Source: Confluentibacter lentus
GTDB lineage: Bacteria; Bacteroidota; Bacteroidia; Flavobacteriales; Flavobacteriaceae
DNA length: 64,000 nucleotides
Assembly: GCF_002806995.1 (NCBI RefSeq)
Contig: NZ_NIHE01000011.1
Coordinates: 1 to 64,000, forward strand
Direction of reading: 5' to 3'
Shown here: positions 25,611 through 34,808 of the stretch, piece after piece
Layout: each line of letters starts with the position of its first letter
How positions within the stretch are numbered: the stretch's first letter is position 1
Translations under genes and position numbers: made by a program
The notes under the pieces: generated by a model
Told to the model about the DNA's origin: nothing
Database searches by the model: none
What the model saw: the letters and a program-made list of their open reading frames with translations, nothing else

Positions 25611-28022
25611 ATGGATACTGTTCCAGATTTAAAAAGTAATATTTCATTTGAAGATTTTAAAGCAGAGGTTTTAAATGACTACAAAATAGCCGTAACTAGC
25701 AGGGAATGCAGCTTACTTGGAAGACGGGAAGTATTAACAGGCAAAGCTAAATTTGGTATTTTTGGTGATGGTAAAGAAGTGCCTCAACTAGCCATGGCAA
25801 AAGCCTTTAAAAAAGGTGATTGGCGTTCTGGTTATTATAGGGACCAAACCTTCATGATGGCTATTGGCGAATTATCTGTAGAACAACTTTTTGCCGGTTT
25901 ATATGCCAATACCAATTTAGAGCTAGAACCCATGTCTGCCGGACGTCAAATGGGAGGTCATTTTGTAACCCATAGCCTTGATGAAAACGGAAATTGGAAA
26001 GACTTAACCAAACAATATAATTCTAGTGCAGACATTTCTCCTACCGCGGCGCAAATGCCACGTTTACTTGGTTTGGCTCAAGCTTCAAAGATTTATAAAG
26101 ACTTAAAAGATATCAATCCCATAAATTTTTCAGTAAACGGCAACGAAGTTGCTTGGGGAACCATAGGGAATGCCAGTACCAGTGAAGGTTTGTTTTTTGA
26201 AACCGTAAATGCCGCTGGTGTTTTACAAGTACCTATGGTAATTAGTGTTTGGGATGACGAGTACGGCATTTCAGTTCATGCTAAATACCAAACGACCAAA
26301 GAAAATATTTCGGAAATATTAAAAGGTTTCCAGCGAGATAAAAATAATAATGGTTTTGAAATATTAAGAGTAAAGGGTTGGGATTATGCCAATTGTATTG
26401 AAACATTTCAAGAAGCTTCCATAATAGCTAGAAACGAACATGTTCCAGTACTTATACATGTTCAAGAATTAACACAGCCACAAGGCCATTCTACATCGGG
26501 ATCTCATGAACGCTATAAAGACAGGGATAGGCTAGCATGGGAAGCAGAATACGATTGCAATAAAAAAATGCGAGAATGGATTATTGATAGTGGTATTGCA
26601 ACTAACGAAACCCTTACTAGTATTGAAAGAATCATAAAAAGAGATGTAAAAGAAGGCAGAAAAAATGCTTGGGATGTTTTTTTAAGACCCATTCAAAAAG
26701 AACAGCAAGAACTTATTTCTCTACTGAAAACTGTAGCAGCTACTAGTGCTAATGGTGTGTTTATATCAAAAATCAAAGATTCATTAATTGCAATTAGTGA
26801 GCCCACTAGAAAAGATTTACTATCTAATGCCAGAAAGGCTTTGCGATATACCATTGGAGAAAATAATACTGAAAAACAACAACTTAACTCTTGGATAAAT
26901 AATTATTTTGAATTTGTACAGCCAAGGTTTAGCTCCCATCTTTATTGCGAAACCAATAAATCTGCTTTAAACGTAACCGAAGTAAAACCAACTTATAATA
27001 ACGAATCCGAACAAGTTGATGCCAGAACTATTATTAGGGATAATTTTGACGCGCTTTTAAAAAAGTATCCTGAATTGTTGATATTTGGTGAAGATACTGG
27101 AGGCATAGGAGATGTTAATCAAGGTTTGGAAGGCTTACAAGAAAAATATGGTGAACATCGTGTTACGGATACAGGGATTAGAGAAGCGACTATTATTGGC
27201 CAAGGTATTGGATTAGCGTTACGCGGACTACGCCCTATTGCTGAAATTCAGTACTTAGATTATGTCTTGTATGCCTTGCAAATTATTAGCGACGATTTAG
27301 CTTCACTTCATTACAGAACAAAAGGACGCCAAAAGGCGCCATTAATCATACGAACTAGAGGACATAGACTAGAAGGTATCTGGCATTCTGGTTCTCAAAT
27401 GGGTGGTATTTTAAATTTAATACGCGGACTTTATGTTTTAGTCCCAAGAAACATGACTAAAGCCGCCGGTTTTTATAATACATTATTGCAAAGCGATGAT
27501 CCTGCTTTAGTTGTGGAATGCTTGAATGGTTATAGACTTAAAGAAAATAAACCTAATAACTTAGGTAATTTTAAAACGCCCATTGGCGTTGTTGAAACTA
27601 TTAAGGAAGGGAAAGACATTACATTGGTATCATACGGTTCCACCCTTAGAATCGTTGAGCAGACAGCCAAAGATTTATTAACAATTGGTATAGATGCCGA
27701 AGTTATTGACATACAATCTTTAATTCCTTTTGATATCCATCATGATATTGTAAAAAGTATTGCCAAAACCAACAGAGTCATGGTGATAGATGAAGATGTG
27801 CCTGGAGGAGCCTCTGCGTACATATTGAATGAAATTTTAAACAACCAAAATGCCTATCAATATTTAGACAGCCAACCCAAAACATTAACCGCTAAAGCAC
27901 ACAGACCTGCTTTTGGAGATGATGGTGATTATTTCTCTAAGCCTTCGGCTGAAGATATTTTTGAAGCTGTTTACCAAGTGATGCATGAATCGAACCCAGA
28001 CGATTTTCCAAAATTAAGATAG
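25611..28022 (+). CDS. Fused alpha/beta 2-oxoacid dehydrogenase E1 component
   Basis: 803 aa. Residues about 1-380 are E1 alpha and about 460-803 E1 beta, joined in one chain as usual in Bacteroidota. The beta half has FGEDTGGIGDVNQG and TDTGIREATIIG and a complete C-terminal domain. In the alpha half the canonical thiamine-diphosphate motif GDG...NN is replaced by GNASTSEG (186-193) and WDDEYGIS (214-221), at the right spacing. The likely role is decarboxylation of branched-chain 2-oxo acids (or pyruvate) in a multienzyme complex with E2 and E3, which are not adjacent. The substrate cannot be decided from sequence. It is preceded by its own promoter. Confidence 0.9.
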   Translation: MDTVPDLKSNISFEDFKAEVLNDYKIAVTSRECSLLGRREVLTGKAKFGIFGDGKEVPQLAMAKAFKKGDWRSGYYRDQTFMMAIGELSVEQLFAGLYANTNLELEPMSAGRQMGGHFVTHSLDENGNWKDLTKQYNSSADISPTAAQMPRLLGLAQASKIYKDLKDINPINFSVNGNEVAWGTIGNASTSEGLFFETVNAAGVLQVPMVISVWDDEYGISVHAKYQTTKENISEILKGFQRDKNNNGFEILRVKGWDYANCIETFQEASIIARNEHVPVLIHVQELTQPQGHSTSGSHERYKDRDRLAWEAEYDCNKKMREWIIDSGIATNETLTSIERIIKRDVKEGRKNAWDVFLRPIQKEQQELISLLKTVAATSANGVFISKIKDSLIAISEPTRKDLLSNARKALRYTIGENNTEKQQLNSWINNYFEFVQPRFSSHLYCETNKSALNVTEVKPTYNNESEQVDARTIIRDNFDALLKKYPELLIFGEDTGGIGDVNQGLEGLQEKYGEHRVTDTGIREATIIGQGIGLALRGLRPIAEIQYLDYVLYALQIISDDLASLHYRTKGRQKAPLIIRTRGHRLEGIWHSGSQMGGILNLIRGLYVLVPRNMTKAAGFYNTLLQSDDPALVVECLNGYRLKENKPNNLGNFKTPIGVVETIKEGKDITLVSYGSTLRIVEQTAKDLLTIGIDAEVIDIQSLIPFDIHHDIVKSIAKTNRVMVIDEDVPGGASAYILNEILNNQNAYQYLDSQPKTLTAKAHRPAFGDDGDYFSKPSAEDIFEAVYQVMHESNPDDFPKLR

Positions 28023-28095
28023 CACAGCCTTAATTAATTTTCTACCTACATTAAAAAGTTTTGTGTATTTTTAACATTATTAACTCTACAACCAT

Positions 28096-28470
28096 ATGAA
28101 AAAAAATTTTCCAGATTTAGCTTTATTAATTCTACGTTTAGGAGCATCAAGTTTAATGCTTACCCACGGAATTCCTAAAATAAATATGTTATTTGCCAGT
28201 CCAATTCAATTTGCAGACCCGATTGGTGTTGGCCAAACCTTATCATTAATATTCGCTTTAATAGGTGAAGTTATTGCTCCAATATTAATAATCATCGGGT
28301 TTAAAACTAGACTAGCAACCATACCTGCTATAGTTACCATGGCAGTTGCCGCATTTGTTGTTCATGCTAACGACCCTATTGATGTTAAAGAGAAAGCATT
28401 ACTATTCCTAATTTGTTTTGTTGCCATTTTTCTAGCTGGTGCTGGTAAATATTCGGTTGATAAAAAGTAA
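28096..28470 (+). CDS. DoxX family membrane protein
   Basis: 124 aa with four predicted transmembrane helices; motif LLILRLGASSLMLTHGIPKI at the start and GEVIAPILIIIGFKTR in the middle are typical of DoxX proteins. It differs from the DoxX gene at 7808 and is probably a different subfamily. Inner membrane; function unknown. A TATTTTTA box near 28067 may be its promoter, and it is followed after 21 bases by the next gene. Confidence 0.82.
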   Translation: MKKNFPDLALLILRLGASSLMLTHGIPKINMLFASPIQFADPIGVGQTLSLIFALIGEVIAPILIIIGFKTRLATIPAIVTMAVAAFVVHANDPIDVKEKALLFLICFVAIFLAGAGKYSVDKK

Positions 28471-28491
28471 ACATAAGAGGGGAAATATATA

Positions 28492-28962
28492 ATGAAGGCC
28501 ATTCTCTTGAAAGATATTAAGCAAGAATTAAATCATCTTTCTTCTAATGAATTACAAGAAATCTGCCTTCGTTTATCAAGGTTCAAAAAAGAAAATAAAG
28601 AACTACTCTCTTATCTTTTATTTCAATCAGCTAATGAAGATGCATACATTGAAAGCATAAAAAAGGCTATTGATGAAGGGTTTGAGTCTATAAATATAAA
28701 CAGCTATTTCTACATAAGAAAAAGCATGAGAAAGATTCTAACGCAGACAAAAAAATACATTCGTTATTCCCAAAAAAAAGAAACCGAAGTAGAATTATTA
28801 CTTTATTTCTGTGAAAAAATGAAAGCCTTTAAACCTAGCATCAAGAATAGTTTACAATTGGAAAACATCTACAAAAGGCAAATCAGTCTCATTAAAAAGA
28901 TTGTCAGCTCTTTACACGAAGATTTACAGTACGATTATAATTTAGCTATAGAAGATTTATAG
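28492..28962 (+). CDS. Helical protein of unknown function
   Basis: 156 aa, cytosolic, predicted almost entirely helical and rich in Lys, Glu, Ser and Leu (LNHLSSNELQEICLRLSRFKK). Such proteins recur in Bacteroidota as uncharacterised. A purine-rich GAGGGG lies just upstream and suits a ribosome site. It follows the DoxX gene by 21 bases, probably in one transcript. The 3' end overlaps the convergent menE by 6 bases. Confidence 0.7.
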   Translation: MKAILLKDIKQELNHLSSNELQEICLRLSRFKKENKELLSYLLFQSANEDAYIESIKKAIDEGFESININSYFYIRKSMRKILTQTKKYIRYSQKKETEVELLLYFCEKMKAFKPSIKNSLQLENIYKRQISLIKKIVSSLHEDLQYDYNLAIEDL

Positions 28963-30042
28963 ATTTAACAATGCCAGCGTTTTTTTACGCTGAATTTTAC
29001 CAAAACCCGTTTCATTGAATTTTTCTAGATTATAAACAACTTTTGGTCTTTCGAATTTTTCAAGCCCATCAAAAACGGATGGATCCAATTGATTGGTTTT
29101 ATCTTCAACAACCAAAATCAATTTTTCACCCAAAACCTCATCTGGCTCAGAAGCTATAATATATCGCTTGTCTATGATGCCTGCTAGTTTGTTTTCTATT
29201 TGCTCTGGAAATACTTTAACGCCACCTGTATTAACCACATTGTCATAACGCCCTATCCATTCAAATTCGGTTTCGGAATGAATCTCGACAATATCATTAG
29301 TGACTATCTTGTCTTGTGAAATATACGGCACCTCTACAACTAAACAATTTCTGTCATCTTGAGAGATGGTTATACCTGGCAATAGTTTAAAATGTTGTTG
29401 TTTATTGCGTTGCTCTTCTGTAAAATTATTCAATTGCTTTAAAGCAAAATGGCTTACGGTCTCTGTCATGCCATAAGTTTCAAAAATTTTAGCAGGATGG
29501 TTAGCTATGGCTTCTTTTAGGGAATTGGTAACCTTTGAGCCACCTACAATTATGGTTTCAATATTATGGGTTCTATCAAGTGTGTTTCGCAACTGCATGG
29601 GTGTCATGGCGCAAAAATCGTACTTTTTGTTTTTTAAAAAAACGGGCTCTGAAGTTGGATTAACGATATCTAATTCCAAACCTAATATCATGGCCCTTAT
29701 CAACATCATTTTACCAGATATGTAATTTGATGGCAAACAATGTAACGCCTTGTTTCCTGGTTTTAAATTGAAAAAATCACCAGTAGCAATGGCAGAGTTT
29801 ACCATAGCTTGCTTTTTTACCTCTATAGTTTTCTGCTTGCCAGTAGAACCAGACGTTTTAATGATGATGTAATCCTTTTTATCCAGCCAATCCATTAAAA
29901 AATGACCGAAAACCTCTTCATAATACTCGCCTTCTTTAATAAAGCTATAAGCTACATCATATAAATCATCATACTGGTAATTCCCAGAATTCAGCTTGAA
30001 TTTTAAATGTACTTTATCAAAGGTTGGCGGTGTTTTCATCAT
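28957..30042 (-). CDS. menE: o-Succinylbenzoate-CoA ligase, short form
   Basis: 361 aa AMP-binding enzyme, shorter than E. coli MenE (about 450) because the N-terminal part is reduced, as in Flavobacteriia. It makes OSB-CoA in menaquinone synthesis. Visible: IKTSGSTGKQKT (ATP loop), FETYGMTETVSHF (A5-like), and IGRYDNVVNTGGVKVFPEQIE plus GFGKIQRKK at the end with the catalytic lysine region. It is the last gene of the men operon, overlapping the CPBP gene above it by 26 bases, a sign of tight coupling. Context with menC, menA and menB makes the substrate assignment strong. Confidence 0.9.
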   Translation of the reverse strand: MMKTPPTFDKVHLKFKLNSGNYQYDDLYDVAYSFIKEGEYYEEVFGHFLMDWLDKKDYIIIKTSGSTGKQKTIEVKKQAMVNSAIATGDFFNLKPGNKALHCLPSNYISGKMMLIRAMILGLELDIVNPTSEPVFLKNKKYDFCAMTPMQLRNTLDRTHNIETIIVGGSKVTNSLKEAIANHPAKIFETYGMTETVSHFALKQLNNFTEEQRNKQQHFKLLPGITISQDDRNCLVVEVPYISQDKIVTNDIVEIHSETEFEWIGRYDNVVNTGGVKVFPEQIENKLAGIIDKRYIIASEPDEVLGEKLILVVEDKTNQLDPSVFDGLEKFERPKVVYNLEKFNETGFGKIQRKKTLALLNL

Positions 30043-31000
30043 TATTTACTATACTTTTTATGGTTTCATTTTCAGGCTCTAAAATACTTCCAAATAATTT
30101 ATCTTTCCAATTTTTCCAACCATATTTTTTTGACATTATTAGAAGTAAAATAGGAAAAACAATAAAAACTGGCAGAATCATTTCTGTTAAGATAGCTTTG
30201 GATGGTTCTGAGATGTCTTTTAAAACAGAATGGGTTTGCAAAGCAGTCCAATCTGCACTAACAAAAATAGCCGCGAAGAAATTATTTGCCGCATGAAACC
30301 CTAATGATAGTTCCATACCCTCATCCATCAACGTCATAATTCCCAAAAACAGGCCTGTTCCAATATAAAAAATCATAATACTGTATCCCAATTTATCAAC
30401 TTCGGGATTTGCAATATGTAATAGTCCAAAAGCAAATGATGTTATTAATAATGGAAGCCATCTGTTCTTAGCAACGACTCCTATACCTTGCATTAAATAA
30501 CCCCTAAATAAATATTCTTCAAAACTGGTTTGCAAGGGAATAAAAACAATAGCTATGACCAAAAGAATTAAAAAAGGAACCAATTTAAAATTAAAAACAT
30601 AATCTTCCGGAGACATTAAGTAATCAAACCATATAAAACCACTTGATATAATTCCCCATAAAAAAAATGAAAACCAAAAGCGTTTCCAGTCAATTTTACT
30701 TCTAGCTGTTGTTAATTGTACAACCGTTTGCTTATGTAAAAATTTAGCAACAAAAAGTAATACAACTAAACCCACTGCAAATGACAAAAGCATCAAAAAA
30801 AGATTTAAATTGGGCTCTAAGAATGACATTATCTTTGAATTATCCAATCCCTGCAAGCCCTCTCCTTCTTTGTATGATTTCATTAAAACAGCCACTGTAA
30901 ATGGGATTTGGCCTGCTATAACTGCCAATATTATAATTATAAGTCCTACGAAATAACGCCACCATTCGTGCAACACCTTAAAAGCTTGTTCTATATACAT
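30017..31000 (-). CDS. CPBP-family intramembrane protease-like protein
   Basis: 327 aa with about eight hydrophobic segments. The CPBP/Rce1 active-site motifs are present: SFEEYLFRGYLMQG (EExxxR-like, about residues 165-178) and later SLGFHAANNFF with the conserved His. It is an inner-membrane protein. The family processes CaaX-type proteins in eukaryotes and acts in peptide secretion and immunity in bacteria. It sits inside the men operon between menC (3-base gap) and menE (26-base overlap), so it is tied to that pathway by position, but no role in menaquinone synthesis is proven. Start chosen at ATG 31000. Confidence 0.85.
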   Translation of the reverse strand: MYIEQAFKVLHEWWRYFVGLIIIILAVIAGQIPFTVAVLMKSYKEGEGLQGLDNSKIMSFLEPNLNLFLMLLSFAVGLVVLLFVAKFLHKQTVVQLTTARSKIDWKRFWFSFFLWGIISSGFIWFDYLMSPEDYVFNFKLVPFLILLVIAIVFIPLQTSFEEYLFRGYLMQGIGVVAKNRWLPLLITSFAFGLLHIANPEVDKLGYSIMIFYIGTGLFLGIMTLMDEGMELSLGFHAANNFFAAIFVSADWTALQTHSVLKDISEPSKAILTEMILPVFIVFPILLLIMSKKYGWKNWKDKLFGSILEPENETIKSIVNNDENTANL

Positions 31001-31003
31001 AAT

Positions 31004-32041
31004 TTATAAATTAAATGTCCATTTTTTTGAGTTATCGTAGTGCAATTTACCATTTTTAACCACAAGAGGTGAATCAAAATTATTTGTAAATAACCCTCCT
31101 GTCCCAAGTCCTTGTGGCATATCATTATGTTTTACATATGTATATTGCGCAATGGCATTTAGCCCAACGTTACTTTCTAGAGCACTGGTTATCCACCATA
31201 CTATATCTTTTTTATCCGCTATGTTAATCCATTCATTACTGCCTTTAAAACCACCAACTAAACTAGGTTTTAAAATAATGTATTGAGGTTTTATGGTTTG
31301 TAGCAACGTTTCCTTTTGTGTTACATCAAATATTCCTATTAATTCTTCATCTAGGGCAATGGGCAATGGCGTATGTTCACATAAAAGTGCCATGTTTTCA
31401 ATCTGCCCCTGTTTTATGGGTTGTTCTATGGAATGCAAATCAAATTCTGATAATTTTTTTAATTTTTCCATAGCTTCGGAATATGAAAACGCACCATTTG
31501 CATCCACTCGCAATTCAATATCTTTTGATGTAAACTCTTTTCTTATGGATTTTAAAAGATTTGTTTCCGTTTGAAAATCGATAGCGCCAATTTTCATTTT
31601 TATACACGTAAAACCAGCATCTATTTTTTCTTTGATTTGTTGTTTCATAAAAGCCTCTGACCCCATCCAAATCAATCCGTTTATTGAAATGGAATCGTTA
31701 CTTTTTGTAAATTCTGAAGGAAATATTTCAAATTTATCTTTTGAAAGTAATGATTTAAAAGCAGTTTCAAAACCAAACTGAATACTTGGAAATGCTGCTA
31801 ATTCATTTAAAAGAACATCTAAACCTAAATGAATATTTTGACAAGTCCATTCTAATTTGGCTTCATAATCTGGCCTATCATCAACGGACAACCCTCTAAA
31901 AATACCACATTCACCAATACCTTGTTTTGTTTCATCTTTAAGGATTATAAACCAGGTTTCCTTGGTTTTTAAAATCCCCCGAGATGTTCCACTAGGTTGC
32001 TTGAAATTTAAAATGTATTTTTGGTAGGATGCTGTTATCAT
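31004..32041 (-). CDS. menC: o-Succinylbenzoate synthase
   Basis: 345 aa enolase-superfamily enzyme that dehydrates SHCHC to o-succinylbenzoate. The catalytic lysine region FTCIKMKIGA (K in KxK), metal-binding DANGAFS (about residue 180), HSIEQP with the second Glu, IALDEELIG with the third acidic ligand, and YIILKPSLVGG with the second lysine are all visible. It starts next to the metallo-hydrolase stop and 3 bases above the CPBP gene. The operon context makes MenC more likely than another enolase-superfamily dipeptide epimerase. Confidence 0.9.
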   Translation of the reverse strand: MITASYQKYILNFKQPSGTSRGILKTKETWFIILKDETKQGIGECGIFRGLSVDDRPDYEAKLEWTCQNIHLGLDVLLNELAAFPSIQFGFETAFKSLLSKDKFEIFPSEFTKSNDSISINGLIWMGSEAFMKQQIKEKIDAGFTCIKMKIGAIDFQTETNLLKSIRKEFTSKDIELRVDANGAFSYSEAMEKLKKLSEFDLHSIEQPIKQGQIENMALLCEHTPLPIALDEELIGIFDVTQKETLLQTIKPQYIILKPSLVGGFKGSNEWINIADKKDIVWWITSALESNVGLNAIAQYTYVKHNDMPQGLGTGGLFTNNFDSPLVVKNGKLHYDNSKKWTFNL

Positions 32042-32719
32042 TTATAGCTCAATACTTTCGCCAATCTCTAAAAGCATCAGGTCTTTTCCTTTTTCAAAAA
32101 AGGCTTGTTTTGATTCATCATGATTAATTTCAATATAGCCAAACGTATCAAAATGGCAACCTAAAACCTTATCACATTGTACAAAATCACTTGCCATGAT
32201 GGCATCTTTAATTCCCATGGTAAAGTTATCCCCAATAGGCAAAATAGCTAAATCCAATTTGGTTTGAAGGGGAATGAGTTTCATATCAAACGTCAAAGCC
32301 GTATCACCAGCAATGTATATGTTTTTATGTTCGCCTTCAATGACAAAACCTCCAGGTTGTCCGCCATAAGTGCCATCTGGAAATGATGATGAATGTATGG
32401 CATTCACATATTTTACATTACCAAACTCAAAATCCCATTGGCCACCATGGTTCATAGGATGTCCTTCAATGCCAAGTTTTTCAAAATGTGACACAATTTC
32501 GAAATTAGAGACCACTATGGCACCTGTTCTTTTGGCTATGTTTTCAACATCTAAAATATGATCTTGGTGCGCGTGGGTCAATAATATATAATCGGCTTCC
32601 AACGCATCTATGTTTATATGGGAAGCTTTGGGGTTTCCTGTTATAAAAGGATCTACCAATATAGTAACATCATTTACTTCGATGCCTAAACTAGAATGTC
32701 CGTAAAATGTTATTTTCAT
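32042..32719 (-). CDS. Metallo-beta-lactamase-fold hydrolase (UPF0173 family) in the men operon
   Basis: 225 aa. The binuclear metal motif THAHQDH (about residues 49-55) is intact, further metal-site residues lie in NAIHSSSFPDGTYGG, AGDTA and GCHFDT. The length fits UPF0173 (about 226 aa). Reaction unknown; the fold hydrolyses phosphoesters, lactones and thioesters. It lies between menA and menC with no intergenic space to menC. The pathway needs a DHNA-CoA thioesterase and none is recognisable here, so this protein is a candidate by context only. Cytosolic. Confidence 0.88.
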   Translation of the reverse strand: MKITFYGHSSLGIEVNDVTILVDPFITGNPKASHINIDALEADYILLTHAHQDHILDVENIAKRTGAIVVSNFEIVSHFEKLGIEGHPMNHGGQWDFEFGNVKYVNAIHSSSFPDGTYGGQPGGFVIEGEHKNIYIAGDTALTFDMKLIPLQTKLDLAILPIGDNFTMGIKDAIMASDFVQCDKVLGCHFDTFGYIEINHDESKQAFFEKGKDLMLLEIGESIEL

Positions 32720-32771
32720 AGGTTTTCATCTTTAATAGATACAATTTTCAATAAGGAAAAATACAAAAAAA

Positions 32772-33674
32772 CTATAACAAATGTCCAATTCCCATAAGGA
32801 TTGCCAAAAGAAATGTTGTTAATGCCAGTTTTTTTAATTCACCATCCAAAACCAGAGAATCTTCATTTTTATATACTTTAATAAAATGCAGAATCAATGG
32901 TATGTATGCTACTATAAAAATCAAATTAAAAATAGACGTGTAGTATAATATTCCAAATAGTAATGATAATAGAACAGCTAATGCAATTAAAGTTAAATGA
33001 TATTTTTTTGCGTTTTTGGCACCTAATCTGACTGCTAAAGTGATTTTATTGGATTTTTTGTCTGATACAATATCCCGCATGTTATTGAGGTTTAAAACAG
33101 ACACGCTTAAAAGACCAATGACACAAGCAGGCAAAAATACCACATGGTCAATCTGTTTAGCATATAACACATAGCAACCAATGACACTTACCAATCCGAA
33201 AAAAAGAAACACAAACACATCTCCCAACCCATTATATCCATAAGCATTACTGCCAACAGTATAACGAATGGCGGCCACTATAGAAGCGATGCCCAATAAG
33301 AAGAAAATAACAGTTAGTAAAAAATGCTTCACCCCAAATGCTAAAAAAATAAGCATAAAGGCTAATACTATTGAAATTAATATAGAAATTTTAATGGCAT
33401 TAAACATATTCTCTGGAGAAATACTGCCACTTTGTATTGCGCGTTCTGGACCTACTCTGTCATTATTATCCGTTCCCTTAACACCATCGCCATAATCATT
33501 TGCAAGGTTGGATAATACTTGAAAACTTATGGTAGTCATAATGGCAAAAACAAAAATATCCCATTTAAAAAACCCATTGTATTCAGCAAGAAAGGAAGCA
33601 ATAATAATCCCTGAAACAGATAATGGTAGCGTTCTAAGACGCATACTAGAAATCCACAGCTTAATATTTTTCAT
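32772..33674 (-). CDS. menA: 1,4-Dihydroxy-2-naphthoate polyprenyltransferase
   Basis: 300 aa UbiA-fold prenyltransferase with eight or nine transmembrane segments. The two Asp-rich motifs that hold the magnesium-diphosphate are visible: NLANDYGDGVKGTDN (about residues 56-70) and NMRDIVSDKKSNK (about 197-209). It adds the polyprenyl chain to DHNA in the membrane to form demethylmenaquinone. It starts just after the menB stop with one base between and lies in the men operon. Confidence 0.93.
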   Translation of the reverse strand: MKNIKLWISSMRLRTLPLSVSGIIIASFLAEYNGFFKWDIFVFAIMTTISFQVLSNLANDYGDGVKGTDNNDRVGPERAIQSGSISPENMFNAIKISILISIVLAFMLIFLAFGVKHFLLTVIFFLLGIASIVAAIRYTVGSNAYGYNGLGDVFVFLFFGLVSVIGCYVLYAKQIDHVVFLPACVIGLLSVSVLNLNNMRDIVSDKKSNKITLAVRLGAKNAKKYHLTLIALAVLLSLLFGILYYTSIFNLIFIVAYIPLILHFIKVYKNEDSLVLDGELKKLALTTFLLAILMGIGHLL

Positions 33675-34514
33675 TTACGGAATCCATTTTTTTTCAAAGT
33701 TAGGCTTGCGCTTTTCTAAAAAAGCATTTCGACCTTCCTTTGCTTCATCTGTCATATATGCCAAACGTGTAGCTTCGCCTGCAAATACTTGTTGCCCAAC
33801 CATACCATCATCAGTAAGATTCATGGCAAACTTAAGCATTTTAATGGATGTTGGTGATTTAGCTAAAATTTCCTGAGCCCATTGATATGCTGTAGCTTCC
33901 AGTTCATCATGGGGTATAACAGCATTTACCATACCCATATCAAAAGCTTCTTGAGCAGAATAATTTCTTCCTAAAAAGAATATTTCCCTAGCTTTTTTTT
34001 GCCCAACCATTTTAGCGAGATAAGCTGAACCATAACCTCCATCAAAACTAGTGACATCGGCATCTGTTTGCTTGAAAATGGCATGTTCTTTACTAGCTAG
34101 AGTCAAATCGCAAACTACATGTAAACTATGTCCGCCACCAACAGCCCAACCTGGCACTACAGCTATAACAGCCTTTGGCATGAAGCGAATTAAACGTTGG
34201 ACTTCTAGAATATTTAATCGATGATAACCATCTTCTCCAACGTAGCCTTGATGCCCCCTAGCCTTTTGGTCTCCTCCCGAACAAAAGCTCCAAACTCCAT
34301 CTTTAGTTGAAGGACCTTCAGCAGACAATAATACAACACCTATGTTTACATCTTCTCCAGCATCATAAAATGCTTCATACAATTCGCTAGTTGTTTTTGG
34401 TCTAAAAGCATTGCGTACATTTGGCCGGTTAAATGCTATACGAGCAACACCATTACATTTTTTATAGGTAATGTCTTCATATTCCTTAACGGTTATCCAG
34501 TTAACTTGCTTCAT
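33675..34514 (-). CDS. menB: 1,4-Dihydroxy-2-naphthoyl-CoA synthase
   Basis: 279 aa crotonase-family enzyme that cyclises OSB-CoA to DHNA-CoA. Key features are RNAFRPKTTSEL, CSGGDQKARGHQGYVGEDGYHRLN (disordered loop over the active site), VPGWAVGGGHSLHVVCDLTLAS and the conserved SFDGGYGSAYLA with the catalytic Asp region, ending with EKRKPNFEKKWIP. It is the first gene of the operon, below a plausible promoter. Length typical (about 275-285). Confidence 0.96.
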   Translation of the reverse strand: MKQVNWITVKEYEDITYKKCNGVARIAFNRPNVRNAFRPKTTSELYEAFYDAGEDVNIGVVLLSAEGPSTKDGVWSFCSGGDQKARGHQGYVGEDGYHRLNILEVQRLIRFMPKAVIAVVPGWAVGGGHSLHVVCDLTLASKEHAIFKQTDADVTSFDGGYGSAYLAKMVGQKKAREIFFLGRNYSAQEAFDMGMVNAVIPHDELEATAYQWAQEILAKSPTSIKMLKFAMNLTDDGMVGQQVFAGEATRLAYMTDEAKEGRNAFLEKRKPNFEKKWIP

Positions 34515-34808
34515 TATTTTAGTTTGTCCAAAAATAAACTATATTTTGTTTTCAATACAAATTTGTCAAAAATATTACAACACCAAATAATAAAACTTAA
34601 TTCAAAAAAATAAGTAAAAAACCATATTCTTGATTTTAATTATCAAAAAATGTTTAATACTTTAAAAATCATGTTAATTTTTTGATTATATAAAAAAAAT
34701 AAAAATACTTACAAATAAGTGTTGCTTTGTAGTATAATATAGATTATTTTTGTTTGGAATTTGTTTTTTATCTATAATAGTTGTATTTTGTCGAACATTT
34801 AAACCCCA
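34515..34808. other. About 290-base AT-rich non-coding stretch
   Basis: Between menB (minus) and the small membrane protein (plus). Apart from the menB promoter elements I see no gene or RNA structure. It has long A/T runs. Confidence 0.5.
34529..34560 (-). promoter_or_regulatory. Promoter of the menB-menA-hydrolase-menC-CPBP-menE operon
   Basis: On the minus strand: TTG (34558-34560), 21 bp, TATTTTTG (34529-34536), an exact -7 match. Transcription would start about 10 bases above the menB ATG. Confidence 0.55.

Noticed and set aside
25611-28022. Fusion of E1 alpha and beta as an assembly or annotation error
   Set aside because: The junction is continuously open and such fused E1 proteins are usual in Bacteroidota.
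28975-28992. Hairpin CAGCGT-TTTTTT-ACGCTG as terminator for the 156-aa gene
   Set aside because: It lies inside the menE coding end, the T run is in the loop and no T run follows; too weak to call.
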